From assembly GCA_029931535.1 (NCBI GenBank), contig JAQPZY010001579.1, forward strand, positions 326,001 to 390,000: a DNA stretch of 64,000 bases, in the 5' to 3' direction. Source of the DNA: Margaritifera margaritifera. Taxonomy: Eukaryota > Mollusca > Bivalvia > Unionida > Margaritiferidae. The notes beneath the pieces were generated by a model. The model was given only the letters and a program-made list of their open reading frames with translations. It did no database searches and had not been told where the DNA came from. The position numbers and the translations under genes were made by a program. Every line of letters starts with the position of its first letter. Position 1 is the stretch's first letter. Below are positions 21,999 through 35,349 of the stretch, in pieces.

Positions 21999-22703
21999 TC
22001 TTAATGTTGGTGCATATCTTGTTTTCCATTTTCTCGTTTTAACCAGTCAAAAGTATGACGCTGGATCAAGACAGTAAGATGGCGAGGACGCGGCACGTGG
22101 TGGGGACATAGCAAACTCTGGTAAAGTAAAATATAGCAAATAATAATAAGAATAAGAAAAAGAAGAATAACCCATTATTCCCAGGACCTAAACTATAATT
22201 TAAACTATAAACATGGCTTAAAAACTTGTCTCTGAGCAACTCAGTTCAACCAATGTAGTTTTTACATACATATATACATACATACACTACCCTTCAAATT
22301 TATACCTGGTTTACCCTGACTCACATGCAAATTCAAGACAATATGTCAGTTCCTACGATTAACCTAGTGTTGCCATGACCCAGGTTAAATACGTAGTAGC
22401 GATAAATGATCAGTTGTATGATGCTTCATTTTAGATCCTAATAAATTTATGCTTGAAATTATTGTCATAGTTACAGATGTATGTATACCGATGTATGTTT
22501 GATTTCTAATACAAAGTAAATTTCCGACATATCGGGGAGTCGTGTGAGTTGTCTATATCTATCTATTAATATATTTATTTTCCCATCAGTCTGTCTATCT
22601 CTATCTATATATCCATGTAAGTAACATTCTAACAATGTATCCGTCGGTTCACTGTATGTTGATTCATATTATATTTATCCTCATGTTATCATTCTTTTTT
22701 CAG

Positions 22704-22827
22704 ACAACCTAACGGAAGAGTAGGACCTTTAATACTTTGGTGTTTGTATGCTTTCATTCCCAGTAAACATGACTTAAAACAATTGGAAAGCGTAACCGTT
22801 GTGCAAATGTTTCTGAATTACATCTGA
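22704..22827 (+). CDS. Candidate terminal exon of the unrecognised gene
   Basis: The strong acceptor ATTCTTTTTTCAG precedes it. Read with one leading base, it completes the split codon left by the GTGAGT donor of exon B and stays open for 40 codons to a TGA at 22825-22827. The translation starts QPNGRVGPLILWCLYAFIPS and ends MFLNYI. The phase fit with exon B is the main support. A short exon that splices out again is possible, since weak GTA donors lie inside. AATAAA-like signals occur further downstream (about 23018). I do not recognise the protein. Confidence 0.33.
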
Positions 22828-22884
22828 ATCTTATTCGACAAAAAATGTTTTGTAAATAATTATAACAAGGAGCTTTAAATGAAA

Positions 22885-23265
22885 GAATTACAGACTTTTT
22901 TCCACAATGGACATAATGTATAAAAAGCAAGTCATTAGGTTGGGTATAATTTGGAAATGCGGTGTTATGTTGTACTGTAAGAAAGGGTGTTTATCATTAC
23001 ATGATAATACAAAATATTTAATAAAAGAATGATTAACTCTAAAATAGTAAGATGGATGTAAAGCAAAAAATATTATTATAACTTTTCAATGTCGATAATG
23101 TATGAAAATCAAGTCATTAGGCTAGGTATAATTTGGATATGCAGTGATATGTTGCTCTGTAAGAAAGGGTATTTTTTATTATAAGATAATCCAAAGTATG
23201 TTCCCCATTTAATAAAAGAATGATTACCTCTAATATAGTAATATGGATGTAAAGCAACCAAGACA
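22885..23265 (+). repeat. Tandem duplication, about 182-bp unit, two diverged copies
   Basis: CAAGTCATTAGG plus GGTATAATTTGGA recur at about 22928 and 23110, and GATGGATGTAAAGCAA / ATGGATGTAAAGCAA at about 23051 and 23244. The second copy has small insertions, so the offset grows to about 191 bases at the end. Confidence 0.88.
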
Positions 23266-26200
23266 AAATGATTTTTAAGCCTAATAAAAGTGGTATTAGA
23301 ACATCAATAATTCATTCATTTCTATTTTGACTTTGTTCAAGTCTTTGAAAGTGAATTCGTTCATGTGAAGTTTGCATGTTTGTTTGTGCTCTTTTTCCGC
23401 CTTTTATTGCTTCTAATATTTTTTTTCCCGCTCAATTTCTCATTTGTCAAGAATGCACAGGGTGTCAGCATGAGAATTGTGTTGGGTTTCTTAAGAATAA
23501 TTAATATTATTTATTTCGTCAGATTTGTATGATGTTGTAGTGAGGACGAATGTATATTTACGTTTGGCTAAGATTGTAATATATAACAACTTTGGTTTTG
23601 CAGGACATGCCACATTAAATTGTAATTTACTATATCCGACATGACAACAAGTCATCCTATAGTTTCACGTTAACTTGCTGTACAATTGATATACCTTTTC
23701 TTTGTGGGTTGGAACATATTATTTTTTTTCTAATGGTTTTGGAAAATGTAAAGAACAATTATTATTTCATCAGTTGGACTGTCAAAACGTTTCCCCATAC
23801 ACATTTCTTTGAAAACATTTTATCACAAAAAGCTTATTCCTAAAATATTATGATATAGTCGTTTATTTCTAATTTGTACCAAGATTTGCATAGCTTAAAA
23901 TGTCCGCCCAACAAGAGTTATCATGAAGAGATGGCATATACATTATGATGAGAATTTGCTTATTGTACACAGAACTCTTATGTGAAAATATACATAATTA
24001 CAAAGACTATATCGAAATATACATAGTCACAAAGACTACAAATACTACCCAGAAAATGTACATATTCAAGCACTATAACATCTGTGTCAATAAGTGTTAA
24101 GAAAAACAGTATCTCGAACCAAGGTAAAAAAAAATCAGTAAGCACATCAATCAGTCAATAGAAACTAGATAAATAAAGTGAAACTCAGCCGACTAGTAAA
24201 ACCTTTTTGTATAAGATGTATAAGAAAGTTTGTTCTTTTTCAATATATGACAGGAACGTACACTATCTCTGGAAAAAATAACAACATTTGTTGTTTTTGT
24301 TTTTTATTTTCTTTCTCAATGAAATTATAAAATAAATTACAAGTGTCTGTAGCTTTATGTAGTCTAACATCCCTAACATAACATAACACGTGTTTTTTCA
24401 CATACAAAAGAAATTCGCAAGGGACGAATACAACTTTCTAGAGGTAAATTGTCATACCCTTTCGCCTCTTTTCTTTGATTAATAAATACACTTAATAGCT
24501 GAAAATTCAAAAAATATTTAAATGGAGATGTGTACGTTTTACTACTGAGTATTGTATAACTGAAATTTCAATATAAAATAAAATAAAATACCACTGTAGC
24601 CACAGATTACAATGTAAAGCCCCATCTATTGCAAGGAGTTGAAATTTGATGATTTAAAAATATGGTTGAATATAAAATAATTCACTTTGTTTTCTCCAAT
24701 TTTATTCTAAACATTCAGAAATGGTGGCAAATTTGGAAGGTATCCTTTATCCGAAGTGTTAATAGAGAGGTATCTTACTGGACAAACGATTAAATCTTAC
24801 ACAAATAATTACTTCTCCCGTATATATGACTCCGATAAAAGACCTTGATGACATAAAAGATGACCTGTTACGCTTTGCATGAAAAATAAAATAACAACTT
24901 GTCCCTGTTGGCAGAGTCTCAGACCTTTCTTGAAGTTATAAAAGCACATAACAAAGGAAGCAATGACATTCGGGTATCAATAATCTCAGCAAGTGACTAA
25001 AAATGATCAATTGCAATACTAACAACAAGGAAACCATTTTCCACATCAACTAGAATGTTATTATTCTCTACCCATTTTGACGTTCTGTCACTGAAATCTG
25101 AACCGTATAGCTTGTACATAGAAATAGTCGAAGTAGTATCACTATAACGACGTCTTACTGTAAATAAACACGAAAATGTTTTCAGTTTAGTCAATCCTTT
25201 TTCAGCCATCTATGTATTAATGCCCACTAGTTATTTTGCATCACAAATCAAGACATATAGCTTTATGCTGAGTACTATTAATCCGTGGTCTAGTGTTTGT
25301 AAGAAGATCTCACTTGAAAGGGGATGGACTGTTTAGCTCTGATACATGCCACCATTATCTGTCAACTCAAAAATAAAGGAAAGATACAAAGGGTATTTTA
25401 TTATTATTATGTCTGTGTATTGTCTTTGTTGTATTCTCGTCCTTTGCATAATACAATTTTAATGTACTTTGGAAACAAAACATAACTACAAAGAATTAAT
25501 ATACTTGCAATAAGACCTACCTATATATTTGATGGTTAATACTTAAAAATGGGAAAGGGATGGTATAACTTGCACAAAAAACATTGTTTCTTGAGTCTTT
25601 AAATTTGTATGTTTGAATCAACCATGAAATCCACAAAAATTGGTACCCCAAGAGCAATTTAATGAACTTACAATATTAAGAAAATGAAAAAGACATCACA
25701 TCTGAGTAGAAATTCACCTTTACTTTGTTCATAGAAAAGACGGTATAGATGGTTTATTCCAATGCTCTCATATAGGCTAAGGTTGCAGACAATGCAGATT
25801 CAACAGTGAAGTATTATATTTTTCTGCAAATTTGCTCATAATTATAAGATAAAATGAAGATAAGTTCATACAATTTGTGAATACACTAAAAACATTTTTA
25901 CTGCACATTTTGTTCACAAAACTGTATACACGATATCATTGGCATTCCTGATAACATTTTACGACTCTAGTTAAAGTTCTAACACGGAAAAGCATGAATA
26001 CTTCCGTTCTACACAAGTGATTAATAAAAGCTTAATTAGCATTCATATAAAAATATTTACACTGAGGTTTTAAACATAGATGAATATCTATTCAAATAAA
26101 CTATGTCTACAAAACTTTACCATGATGTTTAATAATCAAATCAAACCTCTCCTAAAAGAAAATTCTATCGGACATTTTCTATAAAACTCGATAATTACGA

Positions 26201-26520
26201 GATTAAGATGCGAAATCAAAAGTATCCAATCGGTTTTCTCGACTGGTACAAGCAGTTTAAAATTGATTGAAAAAAGCATTCCAAGGTAACTATCTTCCAT
26301 TCAGGAATAAACTTTCCTAACCCAAGAGCATTTCCAAAACTAATTAAACATAACGCTGGTGAAGGCCGCCTATGATTTATCACCAAACAAGTCGATATTT
26401 AATAGAATAAAGAAAATGGGAAAAATGAACTTTATATTTATGCTGATAGTAAACTTGTATCTGGAGTTTTCTCTGTTTTGTTACTATAAAATGAATTCCC
26501 CTTTTTCATGCCATCATACA
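23266..26520. other. Non-coding, nothing recognised
   Basis: Over 3 kb of AT-rich sequence. One 70-codon minus-strand open frame (24997-25209) has no recognisable motif, and I do not call it. Confidence 0.4.

Positions 26521-26586
<66 letters not shown>
26521..26586. repeat. (AT)n microsatellite
   Basis: Uninterrupted AT run of about 65 bases. Confidence 0.97.
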
Positions 26587-26588
<2 letters not shown>

Positions 26589-26789
26589 ACACCTATATAC
26601 CAAACAGAGATTGACGCGTCTATCCCGGATCCGACATTATATGTTAGGATAACATGATTATATGAAAGAAATATATATAATTACACCAATATAATCTGAC
26701 AGGTAAGACAGTCATAATTTGTTCTAAGCAGGAATCGAATCCATGCCGCTAGTAGTAGGCCTTCTTCCCAAATTGTTTACAGCTGTATG

Positions 26790-29330
26790 ACTAGGATCTC
26801 CTCTAACCCTCTAACCTTAGATTAAACGATATGAAAAAACTACCAGGTGCAATCATACCATAAGGTCCTAACCTAGGGAATACCACTTGAAATATTTGTA
26901 CAGTTTTTATAATATTTGGAATCTGTGTAATACAATAATATTTTGGATTAAGATGTTTAATGCTATGTTGTGTTTTCTCTTGCTTGTGAGGAGTTACATT
27001 CTTTTCATATATTGACCTTGTTTCGTACTATTTTTAAGCCAATTTATAAGCCAGATAAACACAGGCGCCCATTAAAATGGCAATAAATAAATATTCATGT
27101 GGAATCTGCTTATCAAAAGGATGGTAAAACAATTGTTCAATTTTTATTTCTTAATTTTCTTTAAAACAACATCAGGATGAGTGGAAGAATATAGATCAAA
27201 GGTATCATGTAAATTATTTAACAATTAAATAACCAAACCTTGTTTTCAAAATCCTTGATTCAAATAGTCAATTCACTTTGCTGTGCTTTTTTATAACTCA
27301 TTAGCTTTATTCTACATTGCTGTCGTGTCTTTAGAGAGCCTTATTCTTTGATCGTTTTCACCATTTGGATCACAATATTTAAATACATAATTGATGACTA
27401 CGGAGGCTAAAACGTTAACAATTGCTCCTGCAATTAATACCGCTGCTGTTGGTATTTTTTACTTATGGTAACTAATTTTCAGATTACCACTCTCTTTATT
27501 AAAAGCAATAAAAGCCTCCACAAAGTTTCAATGGATATTGTTTGCTTCCAGATTATATGGATGTGATACATTTATACTGAATTTCCATCATCAATCTTTT
27601 TAAGTTTTCAACAAGAACAAAAAAGATTATTGTTTACCTTCAATAGAATATTTATTTAATATCATGAAAAGTTTCACTTTTTAAGTAGATAAAAAAATGT
27701 ATATAAATCTGTTTTTTATTTTAATTGCATTTCCCTGTAAGGCATTTATTGTGTAAATTGTATTCAGAAAAAGGTGTTCGGGTATAGTTAACTACATAAG
27801 TAGTAGTTCATGTTTGAGGTGTAATTTGAGTATCCAATATATTCAAAAATCTATATTTGTCTCCCGCAAATGTTCTCATTTTAATTGAGATATCTAGGTT
27901 AAATTTGACAAATTCATCATAAAGCACTCTACAGCCAGGTATTGGTTTGGCTTTGCCATCAAACTCCTTTACGTAATTATCTATTTACTCTTTCAAAGTT
28001 CTAGTTCTATCAAACATCATAGCATTATCTACGCATATATCTGTGTTTATTTTAGTTGTAAATTTTGCTGTTTTTGCTGATTTTGTTCTCTATTTCGATT
28101 TTTAAGTTCTTAATGCTAGTACTATTGTGAAAAGTTTTGTTTCTTGATGTGCTTTAAATGCATTTGTTTCGCTTGTAAACTTTTGCTATATGTCAATAAA
28201 ATTGTTTCTTAACCGTTTCACTCAGTTTTCTCTAATAAATTTTTATCAACTTGTTGTCTCCATGTTTACACATTTTTCACATTATTATCCTCCAAGCTCT
28301 TACTGATCTGCGTATCTGAGGAATAGCTACATCAAAAGATTTTTATAGTATCACCTAAAGATGTAGTACGGATGTTGTTCAAGTTTAAGTAATTGTTTAT
28401 TGATTGTTTTATTGTACAGTTTTTGCCTTCTTTTTCGACGGATTTTAAAAGTGAAATCACTATGACCTATTAAATATATTTCTTCAACCATAGTGTAATG
28501 ATATTTACTTAACTCGAAATTAGCAGCCTGTTGCCATTGCTACTCGAGATTAACCTGAGCGTTTATGTGAAAACAATACTTTTGCAGTCATACTGTGAAA
28601 GTCTGTTACTTTTCCAGCTTCATCTTTAATGTTTTTATTCTATCTGTTTATAGTACATCTTCGTTTATAAATTCCATCAACATCATAAAGTAATCGTTGA
28701 AACAGCTTTAACAGACGGGGAGTCTAGCAAATACGGATACTTTCTGTTGAAGTAATTTGTTTGATGTAATTGATCTGGTCGATGAAAATTAATACCGAAA
28801 TTTCTCTTGTTTCTCAAAAAATTTCATCAGTCCAATTCTCGTATTCATCAAACACACATCTGTCATCTGCCCGAAACTGCCTTGGTCGTCCTCTTCAAAT
28901 CCTTGATTACCGAACGTTTGAAGTTGCTGCAGGTTCTTGATATGGTTGAACCCTTAGGGTGATTCCGCCAAAAGGAATGTCTCCCTCTGGCATTGCTGAA
29001 AGGTTTCCTATGGATTGCACCCTGTTAAAATCTTCCAAATAGCACGGATCCAGTTTCGTATCTCCTCAGAAACTGCCGTCCATTTTCACTTCAATATATT
29101 AAGAGAAGTCGGAAAGCTCTCCATTATCAATTAAGTTATATACTTTAATGTCACGGGTTTGTGGAATTGTGTACGTGTATTATCTTTTCTCTACAAAATG
29201 TTTGGTATCATTTTTTATGTGATATAATATTAAAGAATTGTTACTGCTTGAGTCACGATTCGTCCATGCTGATTTCGTTTACATTTTCATACGTTGGATT
29301 TTGAACAGCCTCTGACATAAATGAAATAAA
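26790..29330 (-). pseudogene. Decayed multi-ORF block of unknown origin
   Basis: No long frame survives, but several minus-strand stretches read like protein in series. The first starts at a Met near 29318 (MSEAVQNPTYENVNEI), continues in shifting frames to CYLEDFNRVQSIGNL and ITLRVQPYQEP (about 29050-28920), and then breaks up. A second (about 28500-28383) is basic (KIRRKRRQKLYNK). A third (about 27972-27816) has KPIPGCRVLYDEFVKFNLDI. A fourth (27455-27165) has a hydrophobic AAVLIAGAIVNVLASVVINY followed by a helical tail. A fifth (about 27090-27030) has a membrane-like FIAILMGACVYLAYKL. Several small unrelated proteins in one direction suggest an old large mobile element or viral-type insertion. 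The fourth fragment resembles an uncharacterised protein family found in repeated copies in cnidarian genomes. I cannot name the element. Confidence 0.45.
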
Positions 29331-29407
29331 CATATATATTCGTTATCTGCTTACTCTCGCACAATGAGTGAATAAACGAAGAAAGGAAAAAATTCACATG
29401 CATACAT

Positions 29408-30120
29408 TGTTACGACTTTAGGTCTTAAAATAATGTAACAGAAATAAATTGAAACCAACAATGTATGTAAAATTAACAAAAAGTGTATTTCTCTGTAATT
29501 AAAATAAAAATTCAAAAGACACTAAAAATTTGTGAATTAAATTCCAAATAATCAAAAATGTCCTAAACACAAGTCAGAAATTATAGAATGTTCCGAATGA
29601 ATTCAAGTAGTCTTGAATGTCCTGATGTGCCAATATTTTTGAATTTCCTGATGTGTCAGTAGTCTTGAATGCCCTGATGTACCAGGAGTCTTGAATGTCC
29701 TGATGTACTACAATGATGTAATCCGGAATGTTTTTGAATCAATTCACATAAAGTCCAAAGTCATGTATCAATCCAAAAAGAGAATTAGCACTTTTAGTAA
29801 CTCCAGTGAATATTTCAAATAAATAATTCCTCTTTCTAAATTTGGAATCTTGTTTACCAAATCTTTTATAGATATGAAGATACGTCACGTGACAGAATAT
29901 TCTAGTATAGGCAACTCTAATGGAAACTTACTGTGCGTATCTGACTGTTCTCACATCAAGACATGGAAAGTTCCAATCTAAGTACTAAATGCTATCTAAG
30001 CAAGACTAACCTTGAACTCAAATGCAGTAAATATGTTATTTACAACATGACCACTAAAGTACAACTTACCTCATGGACACATATTATAAATACATACAGA
30101 CATGCACACATATACATAAC
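29408..30120 (-). mobile_element. Solo LTR of the Gypsy-like family at 46.9-49.6 kb
   Basis: The left end TGTTACGACTTTAGGTCTTA and the following ATGTAACAG match the LTR starts at 46900 and 49369. The right part (AACCTTGAACTCAAAT, then TGACCACTAAAGTACAACTT and CTCATGGACA) matches 47030-47100 of the other copy. No internal coding region is attached, so this is a solo LTR left by recombination. It is oriented like the element at 46.9 kb. The right boundary (ending ATAAC) is approximate. Flanks share TGCATACA, but in an AC/AT-rich context, so I do not claim a target duplication. Confidence 0.75.
29609..29712 (+). repeat. 26-bp minisatellite, four copies, inside the solo LTR
   Basis: Units start at 29609, 29635, 29661 and 29687. 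Each is AGTCTTGAATGTCCTGATGT followed by six variable bases. Unit 2 has changed most (ATTTTTGAATTTCCTGATGT). The array sits within the LTR. Confidence 0.93.
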
Positions 30121-30745
30121 TGCATACAATCACATACATACATACTCACATAGTTATAATGTTCAGTTTCAGCCAACTGGCTCATGAGCATAAAATAAAT
30201 AAAAGTTTTTTTTAAATAGTGACATTGCTGTAAATACACATACACATATCAATACAGCCCATACTTGTAACGTTCTTGAAATATATCATATAAAATGTAT
30301 TCCATGTGGAAATATAAAGTTACTAATGAATTCATATTAGGATAAGGTCAAATCGTATGTATATACGTGGAGGGGATAATTGCAAATTCAAACCAATTGA
30401 AATATTAAACATGCAATTGTTGATGACTAAAGATACAGTTGTTGTGAAATTTATCAAACAGATAAGAAAGATAGCTAACCTTGAAGTGAGTGCGATGCAA
30501 TTATCTTACCACAGGATGACACATAAAGTATATATGTTCATTTACACGCATACTGCTTAAAACAATTTGTATATTTAAACAACGAAAAAGAAAAATTATC
30601 ACAAACTATAATTAAATGTTTTTGCACTTGTGTATTGAGGTCAATTAAATATAGTATCCGTTCATATATATATACAAACATATTACGTCCTTTGAAAAGT
30701 TCTGTAAGTAAAATTTGCCAGTCTCCTAATTATGTATTTTTCAGT
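30121..30745. other. Non-coding, nothing recognised
   Basis: ACAT-rich sequence at the start (to about 30160) and otherwise no feature. Confidence 0.5.
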
Positions 30746-30843
30746 CATACATACATACATACATACATACATACATACATACATACATACATACATACAT
30801 ACATACATACATACATACATACATAGATACATACATAGATACA
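30746..30843 (+). repeat. (CATA)n microsatellite
   Basis: About 24 tetranucleotide copies, with two TAGA variants at the right end. Confidence 0.97.
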
Positions 30844-33800
30844 CAAAAAAATTAATAGGTTAATGTGCATGATATTACACTAGGCTATGAAAAATGTTTG
30901 CTCTAAAATAAGGATAATTACAAAGAAAAGTTACGGATATTGTTTTATCGTTCTACATCCTTAAATACATATATCGTATCAAGGTAAAGTGGCCTGCCTG
31001 TATTACAATAGGCTGCAGGGCGTTTCTCTGCATTAACTCGGTATGTTCGTGTTGGACAGCGTGATAGATATTCTCCGTTCTCCAACATTTTCAGTTTAAC
31101 TAGTTGACTATTTTGCGTCTTTCCTCACGTTCTAGTGTTAGCTTGGCATTCGGAGACTTCTATCTAGGGTCAATGGTCCATATTCCGATAAATGTAACCA
31201 CTCCTGTCTGTTTTTGTGATAGTCACGCGTTTTTCTGAATAGTCATTCGGCTACCGAGTGGAAAGACGGCTGGTATATTGTTGACAGTACTAATAGAAAA
31301 ATGTGGTTCCAGAAGGCGCAGCAGGGAAATACCCGCGGTCTCAGTCAATCAATAAAGAGAATACTACGTAAAGATTTCATGGCTTGTTTGGACCTATCAG
31401 ATTTACAGAAAGAGATATATGTGTTAACGTGTTGACACATCAAAAATAATACACCGCAAATACAGTATGTAAAGTATACCAACTATGTGATAAAGCGAGA
31501 TAGTCCTTTTTGCATCTTTACCAAGTACATTCAGTATTTCTAACTTGAAAATTAAATGTAATGGGGACAAACACATAACTTTTACCTTCTGATCAGTGGG
31601 ACTGAGAGAAATAAGCAAACGTCTCTGCATTTTTTCTTCAATCTCGATTTTATGTCTATTTTCTTGTATTATCTAATACGAAACACATTGGTGTTTGAAA
31701 TTGAAATTGAAATTGAAATTCACTGCTAGGTTTTATCTAATGACAGATAAACGCTTTCTTACAGACAAAGATCCACTAGAGGAAAAGTAATGTTTCGTTC
31801 GTGACGAAAATACACACTATATTGTGCTCACACACACACACAAATTTGAGTTCATTATTTTGCAAGTTGTTCTTACATTATCACGTCTAATGTTTCAAGC
31901 ATTCAATTGAAAAATGAAAATGTTATAAAACTTAAAAAACTACTTCAATATTTGTTTCTTTAATGAATGCCTTATTTGCAGAGATCGGGATATCACAAAT
32001 AAAACCATTTTCATTAGCAGAAAAAAATTGTTTTCTTCAAACAGAACATAATTTGTTCATGCTGAAAATATTTTTGTTTCTGTCTTTAAAATGAAATTTT
32101 CTGAGATGGAAAGTATTTTCTTCGAGGGCAAAATATTTTAATTCGCTCAAAGAATTACAAAACAATTTTAGTCGTAAAGAAAATAATTTTAATTCTGCCT
32201 GATCATAATTTCACTCGCTTTAAAAATAATTGAATTAGAACTTAAAATATATTTAATACATTTAATCTGAGATTTTGATTGCATTAAGATAGGTTTAAAA
32301 TTGTGCAGGTGTTTTGCTTCACGCAACTAAAAAAAAAACGGAGCTAAATACTTGTCACAGATAATAAGATGCAACCCATTTATAATCCCCAAATTATATT
32401 AATTGCCGTTTTTGACAATGTTTTAATTACATTCTAAAAATCACTTATTCGTCATGACATAATTTAGGTAAATGAGGCGTTAAACGTGTTCAGAAAAGAA
32501 AATTTACCTTTCCTATGCGTATGTACGTGAGAAACAAAAAGCATGTGAATTGTGATAGTTGATTAAAAATTTAATAACTAATGTTATCAATTTATTGTTT
32601 TTAATTAAATTGCAGAGCGTCCATGCCTAAGAGTTGTGAATGATGATTATTACGTAATCACAGTTTAATAAGTTTTCCGCTGTTTCAGCTGATTGGTGAT
32701 TTTGCATGACTCACGTATCTTTCTTAAGAGTAGGTAACTTCTATCAGTCCCGGGAAAAAAATTAGGAAAAATAAACAAGGATGAATCTAATCTTATTACG
32801 TGTATTCAGTTACATCGGTAATCACTTGTCTGAACGCCCTTACGCTGATAATTACATCAGTATGAACCCGTACATGATAGTATAAGTAACTTTATTATGC
32901 CAATCACATTAGATGTTGTTTTTATGTGTGTTTCCCTTGATTACTTATTTGTAAAAAGAATGCTAATTGACATAATTTCTAAAGCTTTACCTCTCCACGC
33001 TTGATATAAACAATGAATTTGTAACTTGAATCAATATCTTCTCTCTGTTATTGAACTATAGCTATCGAACGATCATTAAATGCGCTTTATCTTTTTTTTT
33101 CTTGGCGAACTTACATCAGGTAAAGCTAGTAAAAGTGTTATAACTTGCAACACAGAAGTAAACAACAACCCAAGGGACACTGATGTGTGTCCATAAAGCT
33201 ATTAGTTTGGTAGTGATATGGACACTGCGCAACAATTTGGAGGAAAGAATAGTGGCAAGAAAAAGTGAATGTCTCATTGAACATCAGTAACCCGCCATCG
33301 CATTATCTGATGTAAATCAATTCTATAACGCAAATATACGTATAAACAAAGTCAGAAAGAATTTGGATAACTATTAATCAGTTTTTTTCTGCTCCCTAAA
33401 TCCATCTATATGCTAGTTTTCATAGTTTATCTACCTACTCTCTTACTTAAAATCATAGTTCCTCAAAACCACGTAGCTGAAGTATAACAAAAATTATCCC
33501 TGAGGATTCATATTAAGTAGTATTTGTTTTTATTAAAATGCACCTCGGTTGAGAATGTACGGTTCATTGAATTGCATCAAAAATATTAAAATAAATAACA
33601 AAGCATCACTCACACGAAAATAGTTGAATGTGTTCATAACAATATTAAAGATGAATAGATAAACAATGAAATAAACAAGAAATCATAATTTAATTCACCT
33701 AGTACATGTGTTCTCCACATTTAATCATGGGGTCAGCATAAATTGTTGATTGAATCAAAGCGACTCAATTCATGGAAACCCAAGAGATCTGTGTTCATAT

Positions 33801-35349
33801 CTGATCCACAATTTTGCGAATATCTTGATCAGGGAGTAAGCGGATATCTTGTTTGTGTTTTCGGCATTATAAATATGTATCAACACCTTAGTGTCTGATT
33901 CCTCTTGATCATGTTACAAAGGTCAGTAACACCATTGCCTACGTAACTAACTCTTAAACACATTTAAATCATCGAGCCAGGACAAAAACCTTGCGTTATT
34001 GCAAAACGCTATTCATTAAATATGACATCTTCTTGCTGACAAAATAGGCTTTTCAAGGAATTGACTATATATTTATACCTATGATTCGGGATGAGTGTGT
34101 TTGGAAGTGTTTCTTCAAGTAACAGAAAATACTAGAAGAATCCGTTGAGAATCTGTAATAGATCAAGTTTTATATCTAGCAGCTGCTGCACTAAGTTCTT
34201 GTATAGCCTTTTTTGCACGGACTTCATAAAAATTGATGAAAATCACGTGTTGTCTGTTATTTGAAGTAAACATGCTTCAGCATTGGATCATCTGAACCTT
34301 GTCCGTGTTGTTCATTTTATGAGAGATCGGTTCATCTGAGCTAATAACTAGATTTTGGGATACAAATAATGTTTCTTAAGCTCTAGTAGATGCACACGAG
34401 CACTCTTCTGTATTCTTTCAGGGACAGTTCCACCTGTATGGGTCAGATAATGGGCAATTGACATTGATTCATATTTGGGAATTTTTATTTCGTATATCTC
34501 TTGCTTTAGATGCATCTATTAATCTTAAAAAGTTGAGAAACAAACGTTTGTTTGTTTTATCGCTTAGAGATTTTATTGTAGACATATTACAAAACGTCTT
34601 AATTTTAAGTTTATAAGGTATCCCCGAACTGTGCCTTGTTTGAGAACTGTCCTAAGGTACTGCATTACTGACCCACGAGACCAAAGTGGCCATAATCACA
34701 TGTCATCATGCATACACGGTACCATAATACTACTACTAATAATAATAAAAGTAATAATAATGCACAACGATAGCAAATATATTTTGATTGTATACCTATA
34801 TTTTACACTCGTCTACCATAAAGAGAAGACAAAATAATGTTGCAAATTGTAGAGGACATAATGAAAGGAACATTGGTAAGGGGAATAAACACAGATGCGT
34901 TGTTAAGAAAACACCTTGGAAATACTAAACAAATTAAATGTCTTTAGCCTTGGTCTGCAGATATAAAGACAAAAAATCAATGTAATAATATAAAGCTGAT
35001 AAATATTGGATTAATAAAATGTATCATCTGACGTCGTGAGGAAAAACACGACAAAATAGACTAGATGTATATGCAGTCGCATACATGGTAATTCCTGCTC
35101 TTCAAAGTATGTTATTCTGAACATGTTTATCTTATATGGCAAGCAACATACATTCCCAACTCTCTGAAGACTGGTTTGAAAGAAATAAAGATCAAAATGT
35201 TTTCCTATGTACCTGTAAATGTCCAGCAGTAATATTGCATAGGGTTGCGTAGATACTAAGCAAAAATGTTTTCAAATTACTCCTTTTCTGAAAAAAATCT
35301 TTTTAAGACATTTCCTAAATTTTTGGCTAGATAAAAGGGGAAAATATGT
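30844..35349. other. Non-coding, nothing recognised
   Basis: About 4.5 kb without a supported gene. A GAAATT repeat of four to five units lies near 31697-31721. The stretch 32020-32260 is A- and T-rich with loose AATTTT/AAAATT motifs, but no clear unit. Confidence 0.4.

Noticed and set aside
24997..25209. 70-codon minus-strand frame starting MAEKGLTKLK
   Set aside because: No recognisable motif, no splice context and no neighbouring exon.
29395..30130. Target duplication TGCATACA around the solo LTR
   Set aside because: The matching words are not directly at the TG and CA ends, and the flank is rich in CATA words, so the match may be chance.
30746..30843. CRISPR-like array
   Set aside because: It is a tetranucleotide microsatellite without spacers, and the window is eukaryotic.
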